Shown: one piece after another, positions 15,344 through 24,103 of the stretch
Layout of the letters: every line of letters begins with the position of its first letter
Numbering within the stretch: position 1 is the stretch's first letter
NCBI GenBank assembly: GCA_016124895.1
Contig: WGMU01000148.1
Span: 1-37,908, forward strand
DNA from: a bacterium
Lineage (GTDB): Bacteria; Planctomycetota; Planctomycetia; Planctomycetales; Planctomycetaceae
DNA length: 37,908 bases
Direction: 5' to 3'
The notes under the pieces: generated by a model
Databases searched by the model: none
Seen by the model: only the letters and a program-made list of their open reading frames with translations
Told to the model about the DNA's origin: nothing
Program-made: the position numbers and the translations under genes

Positions 15344-16807
15344 CTATGAATGGAATCCGCTTCCGATGTCATCCGGCACACGGGCGAGGTTTCCAAATCG
15401 CATCGACTCGCTCATCCACGCCAGCGTGCAGAGGCCGGTCGGGCCGCTGCGGTTTTTGGCGATGATAACGTCGGCCTCGCCCGGCCGGTCTTCCGGATCG
15501 TACGCGGCCGGACGATGCAGAAACATGACCAGGTCCGCATCCTGTTCGATCGAACCCGACTCGCGCAGGTCGGCCAGTCGCGGACGTTTGTCTTCACGCA
15601 GTTCGACGCCGCGGTTGAGCTGTGCCAGCGCGATGACCGGAGCACTGATTTCCTTTGCGAGAAACTTCAGGCGGCGACTGATCAATGCAATCTGCTGTTC
15701 GCGCGGCGCGTTCTTGTCTTCCGGCTCGATGAGCTGCAGATAGTCGATGATGATCAGACCGAGCCCCTGGCGGCGTTTGATCCGGCGGCAGATCGCGCTG
15801 ATCTGAGCCATTGTCCGGCCAGGGTAATCGTCAATAAAAATCGGCAGTTCGCTGAGTTCCTGCGAGGCCGTCATGAGCATGTCCTGCTCGACCTCGTCCA
15901 GTTCGCCCGCCCGCACACGATGGCCGTTGACCTTCGCACGGATGCACAACAGGCGTTCGGCGAGTTCCAGCCTGGACTGTTCGAGGCTGAAGATAATGAC
16001 CGGCGTCTTCGCTCCAGTTTCCTTGTCGTACACTGCTTCGGCCGCGCCTTCGGCGATGTTACAGACGAGCGCCGTTTTTCCCATACTCGGGCGGGCCGCC
16101 AGGATGATCATCTCCGTCGGCTGCAGGCCGTTCGTCAGTCTGTCGAGATCCTGAAAGCCGGTCGTCAGCCCGCTGGTCGTGCCCTCAACTTCCAGCCGCG
16201 TGTTAATCCGGTCGAAGGCCTCAATCAGGATGTCGTGAAGCTGCATCTTCTCGACGTGTTCCTGCTGTTCGAGAATCGCAAAGATGCGCTGCTCGGCCGT
16301 TGACAGAACGTCGGCCGTTTCACGACCACCCTCGTAACACTGCGTGAGGATTTCAGTGCAGGCGTATGTGAGCGATCGTTGAATCCACTTGTCACGGACA
16401 ATGTCAGCGTAGTACCGCGCGTGTGCCGCGTGCGGGACGGACTCCATGACGCTGATGAGCATCTCGTCGCCGCCGATGGCTTCCAGAACGTTCTTGCTTT
16501 CGAGTTCGTTGTGTAGCGTGATGACATCAAGGCCTCGAATGCCGCGTTCATGCAGATCGAGAATCGCCTGAAAAATCTGCTGGTGCGCGTCGCTGTAGAA
16601 GTGCTGTGGCGTGAGAACCTCAGCGACTTCGTCGAGCGCTTCCGCCATCAGAATGACGCTGCCGAGCACGCCGCGTTCGGCTTCCAGGTTTTGCGGCGGC
16701 AGCTTGCCGGCGAACAGGTCCTGCGAAGACTTGCGCCCTTTGGAGCGTCCGTTGCTGTTGTCGGGCATCGGTTCGGAAGACTCCTGTGATAAGCGCTTGG
16801 GTGACAT
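15344..16807 (-). CDS. dnaB: Replicative DNA helicase DnaB
   Basis: DnaB is the ring-shaped helicase that unwinds DNA ahead of the replisome. The protein has 487 residues from ATG at 16807; ATG at 16768 (PDNSNGR) is a possible later start. The N-terminal DnaB_N domain begins at about 37 (PPQNLEAERGVLGSVI). The RecA-like C-terminal domain has Walker A ARPSMGKT (238-245, K244) and Walker B LIIIDYLQLIE. The sensor and hexamer regions (LRESGSIEQDADLVMFLHR) are intact. It lies downstream of rplI but is separated by a terminator, so it may have its own promoter in 16808-16918. No intein is present, as the length is normal. Confidence 0.97.
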   Translation of the reverse strand: MSPKRLSQESSEPMPDNSNGRSKGRKSSQDLFAGKLPPQNLEAERGVLGSVILMAEALDEVAEVLTPQHFYSDAHQQIFQAILDLHERGIRGLDVITLHNELESKNVLEAIGGDEMLISVMESVPHAAHARYYADIVRDKWIQRSLTYACTEILTQCYEGGRETADVLSTAEQRIFAILEQQEHVEKMQLHDILIEAFDRINTRLEVEGTTSGLTTGFQDLDRLTNGLQPTEMIILAARPSMGKTALVCNIAEGAAEAVYDKETGAKTPVIIFSLEQSRLELAERLLCIRAKVNGHRVRAGELDEVEQDMLMTASQELSELPIFIDDYPGRTMAQISAICRRIKRRQGLGLIIIDYLQLIEPEDKNAPREQQIALISRRLKFLAKEISAPVIALAQLNRGVELREDKRPRLADLRESGSIEQDADLVMFLHRPAAYDPEDRPGEADVIIAKNRSGPTGLCTLAWMSESMRFGNLARVPDDIGSGFHS

Positions 16808-16918
16808 GACAACGCAGAGTCAGCTTTTCGTCGCTGGATCCACCAGAATTCAGCCAGGGAGACGCGTCTGAATTCTGACGAATTCAGGGACGGAACGAAG
16901 CTCTCAGGTCAGGGCACG

Positions 16919-16950
16919 AAAAAAGCCCGGCCGAAATGGTTCGACCGGGC
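16919..16950 (-). terminator. Rho-independent terminator after rplI
   Basis: On the minus strand GCCCGGTCGAACC is followed by TTTCGGCCGGGC and then a run of six T (16924-16919). The stem has one mismatch. It is placed after the rplI stop and before dnaB, so it should end or reduce transcription from the ribosomal genes. Confidence 0.75.
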
Positions 16951-17035
16951 GGGAGGTTCGCAGACTTCAGCTCGAAGTCAACTCGTTGCCGAGGCGAATT
17001 GCTGCACGATGTTTCGGCAGCTTTTCGACACAGCG

Positions 17036-17542
17036 TCAGGCAGGCGAGCCGGCTTTCGGCACGACCCAGACCTTGACCTCGGCGTCGACTTTCTCATCGA
17101 ACTGCACCTTAACGGTGTACATGCCGGTTTCCTTCAGCGGACCTTCCAGCCTGATGTGCTCCGGTTCGACGCCGTAACTCGCGGCCTTGAGCTGCTCGCT
17201 GATATCGGCTGCCAGAATCGAGCCGAACAGGTGGCCGTCTTTGTTGGCGTTGGCTTCGATCGTCACGCTGTACTTGCTGATCGTATCGGCCAGATCTTTC
17301 CAGGCTTTGATCTGCGCTTTGCGCTGCTCTTCCTGCTTCTTGCGGTGCTGCTCGACAGCCGCTTTGTTCTCTTCGGTCGCAACGGTTGCCAGTCCCTGCG
17401 GGACCAGAAAGTTACGGGCGAAGCCGGCGCGTACTTTAACGATTTCGCCCTGCTGCCCGACTTGCGGAACGTTCTCAGCAAGCAACAGTTCTGTCATGCG
17501 GCGGCTGCCAGGAGTCGCCTTAATTCGATTGCTTCGTGGCAT
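17036..17542 (-). CDS. rplI: 50S ribosomal protein bL9
   Basis: The protein has 168 residues from ATG at 17542. After a 15-residue basic extension (PRSNRIKATPGSRR) it shows the bL9 N-domain: LLLAENVPQVGQQGEIVKVR and GFARNFLVPQGLA, which binds 23S rRNA near the L1 stalk. The long connecting helix (ENKAAVEQHRKKQEEQRKAQ) and the C-terminal domain with LFGSILAADISEQL follow. The extension is unusual in length compared with most bacteria, and an internal start at MTELLL would remove it. The gene lies between ssb and dnaB, the standard order of this cluster. Confidence 0.95.
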   Translation of the reverse strand: MPRSNRIKATPGSRRMTELLLAENVPQVGQQGEIVKVRAGFARNFLVPQGLATVATEENKAAVEQHRKKQEEQRKAQIKAWKDLADTISKYSVTIEANANKDGHLFGSILAADISEQLKAASYGVEPEHIRLEGPLKETGMYTVKVQFDEKVDAEVKVWVVPKAGSPA

Positions 17543-17636
17543 GGCTCTTCAGTCCTCAACCTGATCAGTTGATTGTTTCGATGAGAATCCGTGAGCGGAT
17601 TAAGTGGTTGATGGGAAAATGGTTTGCCCGCTGGCG

Positions 17637-18134
17637 TCAGAACGGAACGTCATCGTCAGGAATGCCGCCCCCGGAACTCGGTTCAAAGTCGCCGGAAGGT
17701 CCGCCTCCGGACGAACTGTCATTCGCTCCGCCGTAACTCTGCCCGTCATTGGACTGGCCACCCGGCGCCGACCGCGGGCCGCTGCTTCCGGAATCGCCTC
17801 GGCCGCCGAGCAACTGCATCGTCTCACCGACGACCCTCAGCTTCGACCGCTTCTGACCGGTTTCCTTGTCGTCCCAGGTATCCAGTTGCAGCCGACCCTC
17901 AATGAGCACCGGACGCCCTTTGGCGAGATACTCGCCCGCTACTTCCGCCTTGCGGTCCCACAAGGTCACGTCGACAAACGTTGTTTCTTCGCGACGTTCG
18001 TTAGCCTGCTTGTCAAACCAGTAACGGTTGACGGCCAGACGAAGTTCAGTAACCGCAGTACCACCCGCCGTGTAGCGGACCTCAGGATCAAACACCAGAT
18101 TGCCCATCAGGATGACTTTGTTGAAGCTCGCCAT
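17637..18134 (-). CDS. ssb: Single-stranded DNA-binding protein
   Basis: The protein has 165 residues from ATG at 18134, set by a perfect AGGAGG 6 nt upstream. A longer in-frame reading into the rpsF gap is rejected. The OB fold covers about 1-110: FNKVILMGNLVFDPEVRYT, then TFVDVTLWDRKAEV and PVLIEGRLQLDTWDDKETG. A Gly/Ser/Asn-rich flexible linker leads to the acidic tip DDDVPF, which recruits repair and replication proteins. It lies between rpsF and rplI, as in many bacteria. It binds single-stranded DNA during replication and repair. Confidence 0.96.
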   Translation of the reverse strand: MASFNKVILMGNLVFDPEVRYTAGGTAVTELRLAVNRYWFDKQANERREETTFVDVTLWDRKAEVAGEYLAKGRPVLIEGRLQLDTWDDKETGQKRSKLRVVGETMQLLGGRGDSGSSGPRSAPGGQSNDGQSYGGANDSSSGGGPSGDFEPSSGGGIPDDDVPF

Positions 18135-18234
18135 CTGGCTCCTCCTGTCCGCAAGCTTGAAGTTTGCCAACCGGTCAGTCGCTCGATCCCGCACCAACTC
18201 GTTCGACGTCAAACCAGCATCGCGAATACAGGTC

Positions 18235-18663
18235 TTATTCGTCGTCGTCCATGTCGTCATCACGATCACGACGTGACCGCACCGGAGCGTCGTCATCAAC
18301 TTCGACATCGGTGTCGACCAGCCGGAACGCGTCGCCGCCACTGATCATCTCGACCATTCGCGAGAACAGGTCTTTCTGGTGGCTGATAATCATGTGCCGG
18401 ATCACATTTTCATTGAGCTGCACAATGCGATTGATCTCGTTCAACCGCGTCGATTCCGCCGTAAAGAACACCAGATAATACAGACCCTTGCGATGTCCGT
18501 TGATCGGGTAGGCCAGCTTGGTGTCCTGCCACGGACGATGAGCGACGACTTCGCCACCGATCTTTTCGATGATTGCTGACACTTCCGCGCCAGCCGCTTC
18601 CGGATCGGATCCGAACTTGCCGCTGTTCAGAATGAACATGCCTTCGTAATGACCTGTTGCCAC
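18235..18663 (-). CDS. rpsF: 30S ribosomal protein bS6
   Basis: The protein has 142 residues if started at GTG 18663, where the product begins VATGHYEGMFIL, the expected bS6 N-terminus, with AAGGGG upstream. Longer readings up to 18873 add sequence unlike the family. The ferredoxin-like fold is seen in GGEVVAHRPWQDTKLAYPIN and KGLYYLVFFTAESTRLNEIN. The protein binds 16S rRNA with bS18 in the central domain of the small subunit. Its C-terminus is strongly acidic with an RRDRDDDMDDDE tail. No bS18 gene follows; ssb comes next, 100 bases downstream. Confidence 0.93.
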   Translation of the reverse strand: MATGHYEGMFILNSGKFGSDPEAAGAEVSAIIEKIGGEVVAHRPWQDTKLAYPINGHRKGLYYLVFFTAESTRLNEINRIVQLNENVIRHMIISHQKDLFSRMVEMISGGDAFRLVDTDVEVDDDAPVRSRRDRDDDMDDDE

Positions 18664-18894
18664 TGCAGTACCCCTTAAAGTCTGCGGGCGAAGTTCCGGC
18701 TGAAAGCCGGCTGCCCGGATTTCGGCTCCGGACACCATCGTCCGAAGACCTGTCTGAGCTGTCGAACGCTGCTCCGGATGGGGTGATGGGCGACGCGTCA
18801 CGGCAACGCATCGTCCGGAGTTGCGATCTCGAACTCGGAAGTTGTGAATGGAAACCTGAATCGCTGTTGCCACGGCGATCGACGCCGACGGCGC

Positions 18895-19464
18895 TTATTC
18901 TGCCGGACGATTGACCGCGTTCATCGCGGCATCCAGCCCCTGACTGACCCACAGGTCGAGCCCCGCCAGAGCGTCCTGCAGACTGACGTCGACCTCACGA
19001 CGTTCGTCATCCGTAAACTTCTGCAGAACAAAATCACTCGCATCCATGCGGCCGGGAGGGCGACCAATTCCAAACCGAAGTCGAGGAATCACGTCTGTTC
19101 CCAGATGACGGATGATATCCGCCAGTCCCTTCTGGCCTCCTGCCGAGCCTTTGCCCCGCATCCGCAAGCGGCCGAGGTCAAGGTTCAAATCGTCGAGCAG
19201 AACCAGAACGTTTTCCGGTTCGACCCGATAGAAGTCAACGCACTGCCGAACGCTGCGGCCACTCGCATTCATATAAGTCTGCGGGGCCAGCAGAACGACC
19301 TTTTCACTGCCGACGATCTGGTCCGTCAACAGGCCGTCAAACTTCCGGTTTGCCGGCGGAAAAAAGTGCCGATCTGCAAACGCATTCAGCAGTTCAAACC
19401 CGACGTTATGCCGCGTCTGAAAGTATCGAGAGCCGGGGTTCCCCAGCCCCACGATGAGTTTCAT
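18895..19464 (-). CDS. pth: Peptidyl-tRNA hydrolase
   Basis: Pth frees tRNAs stuck to peptides after premature release. The protein has 189 residues, the normal size, from ATG at 19464. MKLIVGLGNPGSRYFQTRHN contains N9 and the catalytic H19. LLAPQTYMNASG holds the substrate-binding asparagine. LVLLDDLNLDLGRLRMRGKG has the catalytic aspartate, and SAGGQKGLADIIRHLGT is the conserved helix. The neighbours rplY upstream and rpsF downstream match the conserved block. A gap of 231 bases lies before rpsF. Confidence 0.96.
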   Translation of the reverse strand: MKLIVGLGNPGSRYFQTRHNVGFELLNAFADRHFFPPANRKFDGLLTDQIVGSEKVVLLAPQTYMNASGRSVRQCVDFYRVEPENVLVLLDDLNLDLGRLRMRGKGSAGGQKGLADIIRHLGTDVIPRLRFGIGRPPGRMDASDFVLQKFTDDERREVDVSLQDALAGLDLWVSQGLDAAMNAVNRPAE

Positions 19465-19551
19465 GTGTCAGTCATCCTGTGCGGACAATCTGTCGGCGGG
19501 TTGCTGCTGAGTGACCAGCGGCGTTCGGCGACAGAGTCAACCGCACTGCGA

Positions 19552-20169
19552 TCAGGCGTCCTCGTCCTCATCAGCCGCCCGTCCAATCAGCTCTGGCTCG
19601 ACGCCTGCCCCGACGTCTTCCTGAACGATTTCGACGTCCTTCGCCTCGTGAAGACGAACAACGACCGAGTCGGCGGGCAGGTTGCAGGTCACACCTTCCG
19701 GCAGAACGAGATCAGCAACTGTGACCTGATCGCCAATGTGCAGCGTACCGATGCGGACATCGATCTGATCCGGAACCGCGTACGCCGGGCAGTTCAGCTC
19801 GACGCTGTGCAGGTGAAAATCAAGCACGCCTTCGTTGGCCGTACCACGCAGGTGGATGGCAACGTCGACGTCGATTCGGGCATTCGCGTCAATCCGTTGC
19901 AGGTCGACGTGCAGAATGTGCGTCAGGAACGTGTCCCACTGGACTTCCCGGATCATCGCCTTATCAACGGTTCCGTCGAATTCGACGTCGATCACGCGGT
20001 GTCCAGCCATCACGGCCGGAGTAATGACATCGGACGCGACACTCAAGGCGACCGGGTCTTTGCCCAGACCATACAGGTTCGCGGGAACTTTTCCTTCCAG
20101 ACGCAGCCGGCGCGAATGGCTGGTGCCAATCTGAGTTCTGCGTTCGACGGCAAGCACTTCGGTTGCCAT
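19552..20169 (-). CDS. rplY: 50S ribosomal protein bL25 (Ctc type)
   Basis: The protein has 205 residues from ATG at 20169. It has the two-domain Ctc form, with an N-terminal 5S-rRNA-binding part (about 1-95: RRLRLEGKVPANLYGLGKDP) and a C-terminal TL5-type beta domain (96-190). The tail is acidic (RAADEDEDA). It binds 5S rRNA in the central protuberance. It is the first gene of the minus-strand block rplY-pth-rpsF-ssb-rplI-dnaB-rlmN. The promoter should be in the 166-base gap above it. A prs gene often found at this position elsewhere is absent here and replaced by an M3 peptidase. Confidence 0.94.
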   Translation of the reverse strand: MATEVLAVERRTQIGTSHSRRLRLEGKVPANLYGLGKDPVALSVASDVITPAVMAGHRVIDVEFDGTVDKAMIREVQWDTFLTHILHVDLQRIDANARIDVDVAIHLRGTANEGVLDFHLHSVELNCPAYAVPDQIDVRIGTLHIGDQVTVADLVLPEGVTCNLPADSVVVRLHEAKDVEIVQEDVGAGVEPELIGRAADEDEDA

Positions 20170-20262
20170 GAGATTGTCTCGATCTGTAACGGTAGCAGGA
20201 AGTTATGGTGAATGATCCGAGCCTCGCGGAGGCTGGAAACAAGCATTCTGAACGAACCGGAA

Positions 20263-20287
20263 GCCGCACTTCGGCGAGCAGTGCGGC
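20263..20287 (-). terminator. Hairpin after the M3 peptidase gene
   Basis: The stem GCCGCACT / AGTGCGGC has an 8-bp perfect match and a 9-base loop, 49 bases past the peptidase stop. There is no strong T-run after it, so it may be a Rho-assisted terminator or another palindromic repeat. Confidence 0.4.
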
Positions 20288-20335
20288 GGAAGATAACGCG
20301 GCCGTCACGCACCTTCAACCAACGCCGTTGCCTGC

Positions 20336-22138
20336 TCAGACGCCTTTCGCCAGCTCCAGGAAGTGCGAAACGCGGGCTTCGACGACGTCCAGGCTGCGGT
20401 TCCAGAAGTCCGGCTCGCGCAGGTCATACCCGAAACTGTTCTGTACTGCGGACTCGGCCGACCGGCACCCGGTCGCGATCAGGAACTCATCGAACTGAGC
20501 CGGAAAACCATCGGACGCACGCGCCAGCGAAAACGTGCCCAGCGACAGCAGATACCCGAACGTGTACGGGAAGTTGTAGAACGGCCAGTCGGCGATATAG
20601 AAGTGCAGCTTCGAAACCCAGAACAGCGGGTTCCACCCGTCGTCGCTCAGCACGTCGAGATACGCCCGCCGCTGCGAGTCCGCCATCAGTTCGCTGAGCC
20701 GCTCCGTCGGCAACTCGCCAGCAGCCCGTTCGGAGTGCAACGCATCGTCGAACAGAAATCTTGCGTGAATGTTCATCAGAAAGGCAACCGCGTCGCTGAG
20801 CATCTGATCGAGCAGCTGCAGCCGGGTGTGCGGCGACGTCGATGCCGCGAGCCGGTTCTCGCCGAGCACCGCTTCCGCAAACGTCGACGCCGTCTCTGCC
20901 AGATTCATCGGATAGTCGCGGAGCAGCAGCGGCCGGTCGCGAAGCAGGTACGAGTGATAAGCGTGCCCGAGTTCGTGCGCCAGCGTCGACATTCCGTCGA
21001 CGGTCCCGGTAAACGTCATGAAAATCCGGGACTGCCCGCGCGTCGTAACATCGGTGCAGAAGCCGCCCTGCCGCTTGCCCGGCCGATCTTCGACTTCAAT
21101 CCAGCGATTTTCGATCGCCATCTGCGCAAAGTCACCGAGCTTCGGGCTGAACTCTGCAAACGCGTCGATCGTTTGCCCGCAGGCTGCGTCGTACGTCAGC
21201 TTTGACTCGCCCACCGCGGACACTGTCGCCAGTGGCGCCTGCAGGTCCCACCACGCAAGCCGTTCGACGCCGAGCAACTCCACCTTCTTCTGCAGATAGT
21301 CGACCAGGCAGGACTTCCGCTCGCCGATGGTCCGCCACATGGTGTCGAGTGTTTCGCGCGTCATCCGGTTCAGATGAAGCGGCACGGCCAGATGATCGAC
21401 CCCCAGCCGCCGGTACTTCGACAACCGACTGCCCGCGATATGGTTCAGCGAGTCGGCACAGGTCTCCGCGATCGTCGCCCAGGCTTTATTGGCCGCGAAG
21501 AAGTTGTTCTCTCGAACAGACCTCTCAGAAGATTCCAGCGTCACCTGCCCCGGCGATTTCTCGACGAGTTCGCCGCGTTCCATCACACGGACGCGAAGCT
21601 CGCCGGACAGCCGATCGTACAGGCGGCCCCACGCGTGCAGACCGTCGACCGCAAGATCAGCCGCCAGCAGTTCCTGCTCTTTCGGCAATCGCAACGCCGC
21701 ACTGCCACGAGCGGTCATCAGGAAAAACGCGTTCTCTGTCAAACGCGGCTCCGCGGCGATGAACGCGTCGAGCAACTGATCTGTCGCGGCCTGCAGAGCG
21801 AACTCGACGTTCGTCTGAATCTGAGCGAGCAGCGGTCCGAACGCCGATAACTCGCCTTCGTAGCGTTGAAACGTTTTGTTCGCCGCGTCCGCCGCGGCGT
21901 GACAGCCGACAAACGAATTCAGCGAAGCAAACTCCGCCTGCACCTCGGCGTACCGTTCAAGAAACTCCGCCCAGGTCATCACAACATCCGCCGAGTCCGC
22001 CACCGCCGGCAGTTCGGACTCGTCCGCCAGCGACTGCAGCGTCGAACGCAGTCCGTCAATCAGCCTGCGAAACTCCGACGACTCCGGGTTCGGATAGAGT
22101 AAGTCAAGTTCCCAGGTTAGCGGAAACGAATCAGCCAT
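20336..22138 (-). CDS. M3-family oligoendopeptidase (PepF-like)
   Basis: This zinc metallopeptidase cleaves short peptides in the cytoplasm. It has 600 residues from ATG at 22138. An earlier ATG at 22165 lies within a palindromic repeat and is rejected. The HELGHAYH site gives H388, E389 and H392, and the third ligand is E415 in NLAETASTFAE. A long helical N-terminal region precedes it, as in oligoendopeptidase F (about 600 residues). The C-terminal part (FYNFPYTFGYLLSLGTFSLA) is the usual substrate-side helix. No signal peptide is seen. It is upstream of rplY on the same strand, but a hairpin lies between them. Confidence 0.92.
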   Translation of the reverse strand: MADSFPLTWELDLLYPNPESSEFRRLIDGLRSTLQSLADESELPAVADSADVVMTWAEFLERYAEVQAEFASLNSFVGCHAAADAANKTFQRYEGELSAFGPLLAQIQTNVEFALQAATDQLLDAFIAAEPRLTENAFFLMTARGSAALRLPKEQELLAADLAVDGLHAWGRLYDRLSGELRVRVMERGELVEKSPGQVTLESSERSVRENNFFAANKAWATIAETCADSLNHIAGSRLSKYRRLGVDHLAVPLHLNRMTRETLDTMWRTIGERKSCLVDYLQKKVELLGVERLAWWDLQAPLATVSAVGESKLTYDAACGQTIDAFAEFSPKLGDFAQMAIENRWIEVEDRPGKRQGGFCTDVTTRGQSRIFMTFTGTVDGMSTLAHELGHAYHSYLLRDRPLLLRDYPMNLAETASTFAEAVLGENRLAASTSPHTRLQLLDQMLSDAVAFLMNIHARFLFDDALHSERAAGELPTERLSELMADSQRRAYLDVLSDDGWNPLFWVSKLHFYIADWPFYNFPYTFGYLLSLGTFSLARASDGFPAQFDEFLIATGCRSAESAVQNSFGYDLREPDFWNRSLDVVEARVSHFLELAKGV

Positions 22139-22162
22139 CAGCGAGCATCCTGTCAAAGTGGT

Positions 22163-22182
22163 CATCTCGCTCCGCCGCGATG
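22163..22182. repeat. Palindrome of the CATCTCGGCGGAGCGAGATG family, copy 2 (inverted)
   Basis: CATCTCGCTCCGCCGCGATG is the reverse complement of the family core with one changed base. It lies 24 bases above the peptidase start codon, and its left edge contains the rejected ATG (22163-22165). Confidence 0.8.
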
Positions 22183-22304
22183 AGCCGTTCGCAGTAAAAG
22201 CGTCGAAGTCGAATCAACTTTCCGACGTGCGCAAGGAACTGGGAGAGTAATTCCCCACAAAGATCGACTGCTCTGTGGCCGGAACGCCACTGGTCACGTC
22301 GGCT

Positions 22305-22324
22305 CATCTCGGCGGAGCGAGATG
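22305..22324. repeat. Palindrome of the CATCTCGGCGGAGCGAGATG family, copy 3
   Basis: CATCTC-GGCGGAGC-GAGATG is identical to the core of copy 1, with a 6-bp stem. It lies 65 bases past the stop of the DUF1501 gene. The sequence from 22183 to 22304 between copies 2 and 3 has no other recognised element. Confidence 0.85.
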
Positions 22325-22389
22325 GCGATATTGGGCGATCAGACGGTCATTTATCACCCGACGATGATCGCCGACAAGCGGCCAGCGAC

Positions 22390-23835
22390 TCAGCTCAACA
22401 CTTCGTCGACAACCCTGCCTTCCTGACCATCGGTCAGCGACTGCGCCCGTCCTCCCCAGCGATACGTCAGCTCGGTGTGATCGAGTCCGAACAGCCGCAG
22501 CAGCGTCGCGTGAATGTCGAAGTGGTTGACGGTGCCTTCGATCGCATAATGGCCCCACTCGTCGGTCGCTCCGTGAACGTGCCCGGCCTTGAAGCCGCCG
22601 CCCGCGTACCAGTGACTGAAGCCGTACGTGTTGTGATCGCGGCCAATTTTGTCGCGGCCGGCGTCGTTCTGAATGACCGGTAGCCGGCCCATCTCGCCGC
22701 CCCACTGCACGACCGTCGTATCGAGCAGCCCGAGCTGTTTGAGATCAGCCACCAGTGCCGCCGAGCCCTTGTCGACCTTTTTGCAGGCAGCCGGCAGACG
22801 GCTGATGATCGAACCGTGACTGTCCCAGAGCTGGTTCTGAGTAAAGACCTGGACGAACCGCACGCCACGCTCAACAAGCCGCCGTGCGATCAGACACCGG
22901 CTGCCGTACTCAGCCGTGTCGCCGCCGTCCATCATGCCGTACATCTGCTGCACAGTTTTCGATTCCTGACTCAGATCCATCGCCTCAGCCGCAGCGGTCT
23001 GCATGCGCGCGGCGAGTTCGTAACTGCGGATGCGGGCTTCCAGATCGAGCTGCCCCGGTCGGTGCTCGTAATGCCGTTCGTTGAGCTTCTGCAGAAAGGC
23101 CAGCGACCGATCCTGCACGTCGCCTTTCAGATGCTCCGGTGGCTGGAGATTCAGAATCCGCGGCTCCTGAGCACGAATCACGGTGCCCTGATAAATCGCC
23201 GGCAGAAAACCGTTCGACCAGTTCTCAACGCCCATCACCGGAAGCTGCCCCGGATCGATCAGTGCCATGTAGGCCGGCAGGTTCTGTGTCTCGCTGCCAA
23301 GAGCGTACGTCAGCCAGCTTCCGATGGTCGGCCGGCCGCCAAGGATCCTTCCGTTGATCAGTGCCCGGATCGACTGCCCGTGATTGTTGACGCCGGTCCG
23401 CATCGACCGAATCAGGCAGATGTCGTCTGCGATGCCGGCGATGTTTGGAATCAGCTCAGACAGCTCCATACCGCACTTACCATGCGAAGCAAACTGCCAC
23501 GGCGTCGCGAAGACCTTGGAACTTGCCTGCGCGGCGTTGTCGTATTTGATCTCGCCGGGAAACGTCTTGCCGTCATATTCCTTCATGAGCGGCTTTGGAT
23601 CGCAGAGGTCGTGATGCGACGGTCCTCCCTGCATCCAGAGCGAAATCATGGCCGTCGCCCGCGGCTTAAACTGCGGCTGCTTCGGCGTGAGATCGAATGA
23701 CTGCGGTTCGAGCGTCGGCTTTGCCGGATTTGCCCGAGCCTCGTCCTGCTGCAGCAGATAAGTGAGCGCGAGACTGGTCAGTCCGGCTGAGCCTGCCGTC
23801 AGGAAATGACGCCGCGAATGTTGTGCGTTGTTCAT
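22390..23835 (-). CDS. DUF1501 family protein (Tat-exported)
   Basis: The protein has 481 residues from ATG at 23835. It begins with a twin-arginine signal (SRRHFLTAGSAGLTSLALTY, about 8-27), so it is probably exported folded. The body has family hallmarks: FKPRATAMISLWMQGGPSHH, DICLIRSMRTGVNNHGQSIR, and near the end GRDKIGRDHNTYGFSHWYAG with GATDEWGHYAIEG. DUF1501 proteins belong to the alkaline-phosphatase/sulfatase fold group but have no proven reaction. The gene directly follows the DUF1549/DUF1553 cytochrome gene on the same strand, a pairing very common in planctomycetes. A palindrome-rich gap separates the two. Confidence 0.94.
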   Translation of the reverse strand: MNNAQHSRRHFLTAGSAGLTSLALTYLLQQDEARANPAKPTLEPQSFDLTPKQPQFKPRATAMISLWMQGGPSHHDLCDPKPLMKEYDGKTFPGEIKYDNAAQASSKVFATPWQFASHGKCGMELSELIPNIAGIADDICLIRSMRTGVNNHGQSIRALINGRILGGRPTIGSWLTYALGSETQNLPAYMALIDPGQLPVMGVENWSNGFLPAIYQGTVIRAQEPRILNLQPPEHLKGDVQDRSLAFLQKLNERHYEHRPGQLDLEARIRSYELAARMQTAAAEAMDLSQESKTVQQMYGMMDGGDTAEYGSRCLIARRLVERGVRFVQVFTQNQLWDSHGSIISRLPAACKKVDKGSAALVADLKQLGLLDTTVVQWGGEMGRLPVIQNDAGRDKIGRDHNTYGFSHWYAGGGFKAGHVHGATDEWGHYAIEGTVNHFDIHATLLRLFGLDHTELTYRWGGRAQSLTDGQEGRVVDEVLS

Positions 23836-23867
23836 TGTTCGATCGTCTTTATTCAGTCAGCGATTCA

Positions 23868-24054
23868 GCCGCGAAGCGGCGCCAGAATGTAGCCGTGGGC
23901 GTCAGCCCACGGTTGGCAGGCCAAAATGCTTCCAAGCCGCGAAGCGGCGGCAGATGACTGCTCCTGCTGCCGCCGCTTCGTGGCTCAAATCAGGTTGTTA
24001 TTCGAGATCTGCGGGCTAACGCCCGCAGCTACGTGCTGTCGCCGCTTCGCGGCT
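23868..24054. repeat. Cluster of five palindromes between DUF1501 and DUF1549 genes
   Basis: The 268-base gap holds five separate hairpins. GCCGC-gaa-GCGGC is at 23868-23880. CCGTGGGC-gtca-GCCCACGG is at 23893-23912. A 19-bp stem with one mismatch (arms 23935-23953 and 23967-23985, built on GCCGCGAAGCGGCGGCAG) follows. CTGCGGGC-taac-GCCCGCAG is at 24009-24028, and GCCGC-ttc-GCGGC is at 24041-24053. No protein frame is supported here. Confidence 0.85.
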
Positions 24055-24103
24055 TTCCCGCTCACACTTCCCTCCACACCGCACTCCGAATTCCGCATCG
24101 GAC

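Noticed and set aside
18664-18873. Longer bS6 reading
   Set aside because: The added N-terminal residues do not resemble bS6, and a well-placed GTG with AAGGGG upstream exists.
22139-22165. Upstream ATG for the M3 peptidase
   Set aside because: It lies in a palindromic repeat and the added residues are not family-like.
23868-24054. Possible CRISPR array
   Set aside because: The repeats differ in sequence and there is no regular spacer length.
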